This document shows, in pieces, positions 61,993-64,000 of a stretch of 64,000 nt of DNA. The stretch is from NCBI RefSeq assembly GCF_030271535.1, contig NZ_JASCXJ010000002.1, positions 372,001 to 436,000 on the forward strand, written 5' to 3'. Position 1 is the stretch's first letter. Each line of letters begins with the position of its first letter. The translations under genes and the position numbers were made by a program. Under the pieces are notes generated by a model that made no database searches, was not told the origin of the DNA, and worked only from the letters and a program-made list of their open reading frames with translations. The DNA comes from Nocardiopsis sp. ATB16-24. Lineage in GTDB: Bacteria > Actinomycetota > Actinomycetes > Streptosporangiales > Streptosporangiaceae.

Positions 61993-63042
61993 ATGCGTAC
62001 ACCCCAACTGTGGCTCAGTGGTCTGGGGACGTTCGTGCCCCCGTCCGTCAGTGTGCGGTCGGCTCTGGAGCAGGGGCTGTGCACCGAGGAGGAGGCCGCC
62101 TCGCACGAGATGACCGGTGCCGCGGTCGCCGGCCCGGTTCCGGCTCCGGAGATGGCCCTGAGGGCCGCCCGCGAGGCGTTCGCGCAGAGCGGTGCGGCTC
62201 CCGCGGACACGCGCCTGCTGCTGTACGCCGACACCTGGCACCAAGGACCGGACGGCTGGTTCCCGCAGTACCACCTCCAGCACCACCTGGGCACCGGTGA
62301 CGCACTGGCGATGGAGGTACGGCAGGGATGTGTCGCGCTGTTCAACGCCCTGGAGTTGGCGGCGCCCCACGTGAGCGGCGGTGACGAGGACGAGTGCGCC
62401 CTCCTCGTCGCGAGCGACAACTACGGCACCCCGGGCGTCGATCGGTGGCGCACCGGCGACTTCGTCCTGGGCGACGGAGCCTGTGCGCTGGTCCTGAGGC
62501 GGGATCGCGGCTTCGCCAGGATCCTCTCCGTGGGGTCGATGGTGGTCCCCGAACTGGAGGAGATGAGCCGCAGCGGAGAAGCGGAGTTCCCGCCGGGGGC
62601 CACCACCGGCACGTTCTTCGACCTCAAGGGCCGGGTCCAGGAGTTCGGCCGGGTCGGCGAGCAGCGCAGCGACACGAAGCTGGCCTGGCTGGTGCTGCAA
62701 AAGAAGATGCTGATGCTGATCAACCGCACGCTCGCCGAGGCGGGCATCACGATGGCCGATGTCACCCGCGCCTCGCTCACCAGCCTCGCGCCGCACTCCT
62801 TCGAGCACCGGTGGCTGGACCTTCTGGGACTGACGGTGGACGAGACCACGTGGGACTACGGCCGCGGCATCGGCCACATCGGTGCAGCCGACCCCTTCCT
62901 GGGACTCCGGCACCTGATCGACGGCGGTGAGGTGAAACCCGGCGACCACGTTCTGCTCGGCGGAGTGGGTTCGGGGGTGACCGCCGCCTGCGCGGTCGTG
63001 CAGATCACCGACACCATGCCGGAGGGCGGTTCCCAGCCGTGA
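61993..63042 (+). CDS. KAS III-like acyltransferase
   Basis: A 349-residue thiolase-fold protein. The nucleophile is Cys113 (E-V-R-Q-G-C-V-A-L-F-N-A), and His268 lies in L-A-P-H-S-F-E-H. The third KAS III residue, normally Asn in a G-N-T motif, is replaced: the region reads G-I-G-H-I-G-A-A-D (His295, Asp300). Decarboxylating chain elongation is therefore unlikely. This matches CerJ-type KAS III homologues, which move acyl groups from carrier proteins to sugar hydroxyls. It would join the lyase-derived acid to the deoxyhexose (inference). ATG 61993 follows AGGGAGAA. Confidence 0.75.
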   Translation: MRTPQLWLSGLGTFVPPSVSVRSALEQGLCTEEEAASHEMTGAAVAGPVPAPEMALRAAREAFAQSGAAPADTRLLLYADTWHQGPDGWFPQYHLQHHLGTGDALAMEVRQGCVALFNALELAAPHVSGGDEDECALLVASDNYGTPGVDRWRTGDFVLGDGACALVLRRDRGFARILSVGSMVVPELEEMSRSGEAEFPPGATTGTFFDLKGRVQEFGRVGEQRSDTKLAWLVLQKKMLMLINRTLAEAGITMADVTRASLTSLAPHSFEHRWLDLLGLTVDETTWDYGRGIGHIGAADPFLGLRHLIDGGEVKPGDHVLLGGVGSGVTAACAVVQITDTMPEGGSQP

Positions 63043-63098
63043 GCCCTGAACCTCCCGCGACTGGGGCGGGAACCGACCTACCGAATGGAGCGTGACGC

Positions 63099-64000
63099 GT
63101 GCTCGACAACATGGAGATCTACGTACAGGCCGATTCCCTCTTCTACGAGGATCCGCGTCACTGGGCCAGGGGGCCGAAGTTCCTCGACACCCCACAGTTC
63201 TCCGTGAGCGGGCGCGAGTGCCCTCCCGGGTGGAGCCGCACCGATCACGGCCTGTGGACCTACGTGTTCCCCGAGGCCACGGAGCTTCCCGACCAGGGCT
63301 GGAAGATCCACGTCTCCGCGACCCTGGACAACGGCGACGCCCTCTGTAACGCGGTGTGGGACTACTGCACGACCCGGGGGATCCCCTTCAAACACCTGCT
63401 GGACCGCAAGATCCAGTACCTGTGCAACTCCAAGTACGCCCCACGGGGCTCCAGCGGCAAACTGATCACGATCTACCCTCGCGACGAAGCGGAGCTGGAG
63501 TCGATCCTCACCGGACTCTCCGAGCGGGTCGAAGGGCAGGAGGGCCCCTACATCCTCAGCGACCTGCGTTGGGGGGAGGGGCCGCTCTACGTGCGCTACG
63601 GCGCGTTCGCCGACCTGCGATGCGTGGACGCCGACGGCCGATCGGTGCCCGCCATCCGTCGCCCGGACGGCGTCCTGGTCCCCGACAAGCGCCGTCCCGG
63701 CTTCACCCCGCCTTCGTGGGCGCGATTGCCCGCGTTCCTCGAACCGCATCTCCAGGCGCGCGGAGGTGGCGGGGGCACCCAGCCGTACAGGGTGGACAAG
63801 GCCCTGCACTTCTCCAATTCCGGCGGGGTCTACCTCGCCACCCGCCTGAGCGACGGAGAGGAGGTGGTGCTGAAGGAGGCCCGGCCGCACGCCGGTGTGG
63901 ACGGCAACGGCGACGACGCCGTCACCCGCCAGGAGCGGGAGGAGAAGGCGCTGCGCCGACTCGACGGGATCCGGGGGATCCCGCGACTCCACGACGCCTT
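63099..64000 (+). CDS. Class III lanthionine synthetase LanKC (5' part)
   Basis: The first ~300 residues of a LanKC, open at the right edge; full proteins are about 850-900 residues. The N-terminal lyase domain shows G-W-K-I-H-V-S-A-T, F-K-H-L, N-S-K-Y-A-P-R-G-S-S-G-K and I-T-I-Y-P-R; the kinase domain begins near residue 225 with S-N-S-G-G-V-Y-L-A and V-V-L-K-E-A-R-P-H. These enzymes phosphorylate Ser/Thr, eliminate phosphate and cyclise to lanthionine or labionin. The four precursors at 47520-48164 are its evident substrates. GTG 63099 follows GGAG. Confidence 0.92.
   Translation, partial: MLDNMEIYVQADSLFYEDPRHWARGPKFLDTPQFSVSGRECPPGWSRTDHGLWTYVFPEATELPDQGWKIHVSATLDNGDALCNAVWDYCTTRGIPFKHLLDRKIQYLCNSKYAPRGSSGKLITIYPRDEAELESILTGLSERVEGQEGPYILSDLRWGEGPLYVRYGAFADLRCVDADGRSVPAIRRPDGVLVPDKRRPGFTPPSWARLPAFLEPHLQARGGGGGTQPYRVDKALHFSNSGGVYLATRLSDGEEVVLKEARPHAGVDGNGDDAVTRQEREEKALRRLDGIRGIPRLHDA

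Noticed and set aside
61993-63042. Fatty-acid or polyketide initiation KAS III
   Set aside because: The elongation asparagine is missing and no other PKS/FAS gene is present; a transferase role fits better.

Overview
The DNA is very GC-rich, uses GTG and TTG starts freely, packs genes with 4-base overlaps, and carries Scr1-type XRE/DUF397, PucR, ClgR-like and DUF6221-like genes. This points to an actinomycete, most likely a Nocardiopsis-like member of the Streptosporangiales (inference). The window has an ordinary/accessory left two-thirds (about 1-45 kb) and a biosynthetic gene cluster from about 45.4 kb to the right edge, which cuts the cluster.

Left part. 1-5.6 kb: end of an amino-acid ABC binding protein, a BNR-repeat protein paired with a MoaD/ThiS-like protein, TetR, GreA-like and PucR genes. 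5.7-12.5 kb: a six-gene Mrp Na+/H+ antiporter operon (mrpA with fused B part, C, D, E, F, G), divergent from a MarR gene across an AT-rich palindrome. 13-21.9 kb: ClgR-like regulator, GlsB-like membrane protein, galKT, CsbD, pyridoxine kinase, an exported amine oxidase, a PNPOx-fold protein and a globin. 22.4-32 kb is mosaic. It holds two copies of a 'small CxxC protein + PCMT-like methyltransferase' pair, an Scr1/DUF397 pair, a maleylacetate-reductase-like enzyme, an MFS exporter, and an AbrB-type antitoxin with a RelE-like toxin lying between a direct duplication of the MFS 3' end. 32-45 kb: a two-component system, a serine-hydrolase membrane protein, a CopB-type ATPase with a CsoR-like operator, a thiostrepton-resistance (Tsr) methyltransferase, a VOC dioxygenase, cyanase, and an MMPL exporter with its TetR repressor and operators.

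Right part. Four tandem 39-residue precursor peptides (47520-48164, minus strand) share a leader and a C-S-x-x-S-x-x-x-C core. At the right edge a LanKC (class III lanthionine synthetase) begins. Between and beside them are: a full dTDP-deoxyhexose set (RmlA, RmlB, an E1-type [2Fe-2S] 3-dehydratase, an epimerase, a 4-ketoreductase), two EryCIII-like glycosyltransferases, an ABC ATPase and a GNAT protein; then an acyl module made of a stand-alone carrier protein, a short AMP-ligase, an MIO ammonia-lyase, a SAM methyltransferase and a KAS III-like acyltransferase. The simplest reading is a family of four class III (labionin/lanthionine) peptides decorated with a 3,6-dideoxyhexose and with an acyl group made by amino-acid deamination. 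I know of no described pathway with this combination, but novelty could not be checked here.

I saw no rRNA, tRNA, CRISPR array or intact insertion sequence. Functions are from motif reading and remembered family features; no searches were run.
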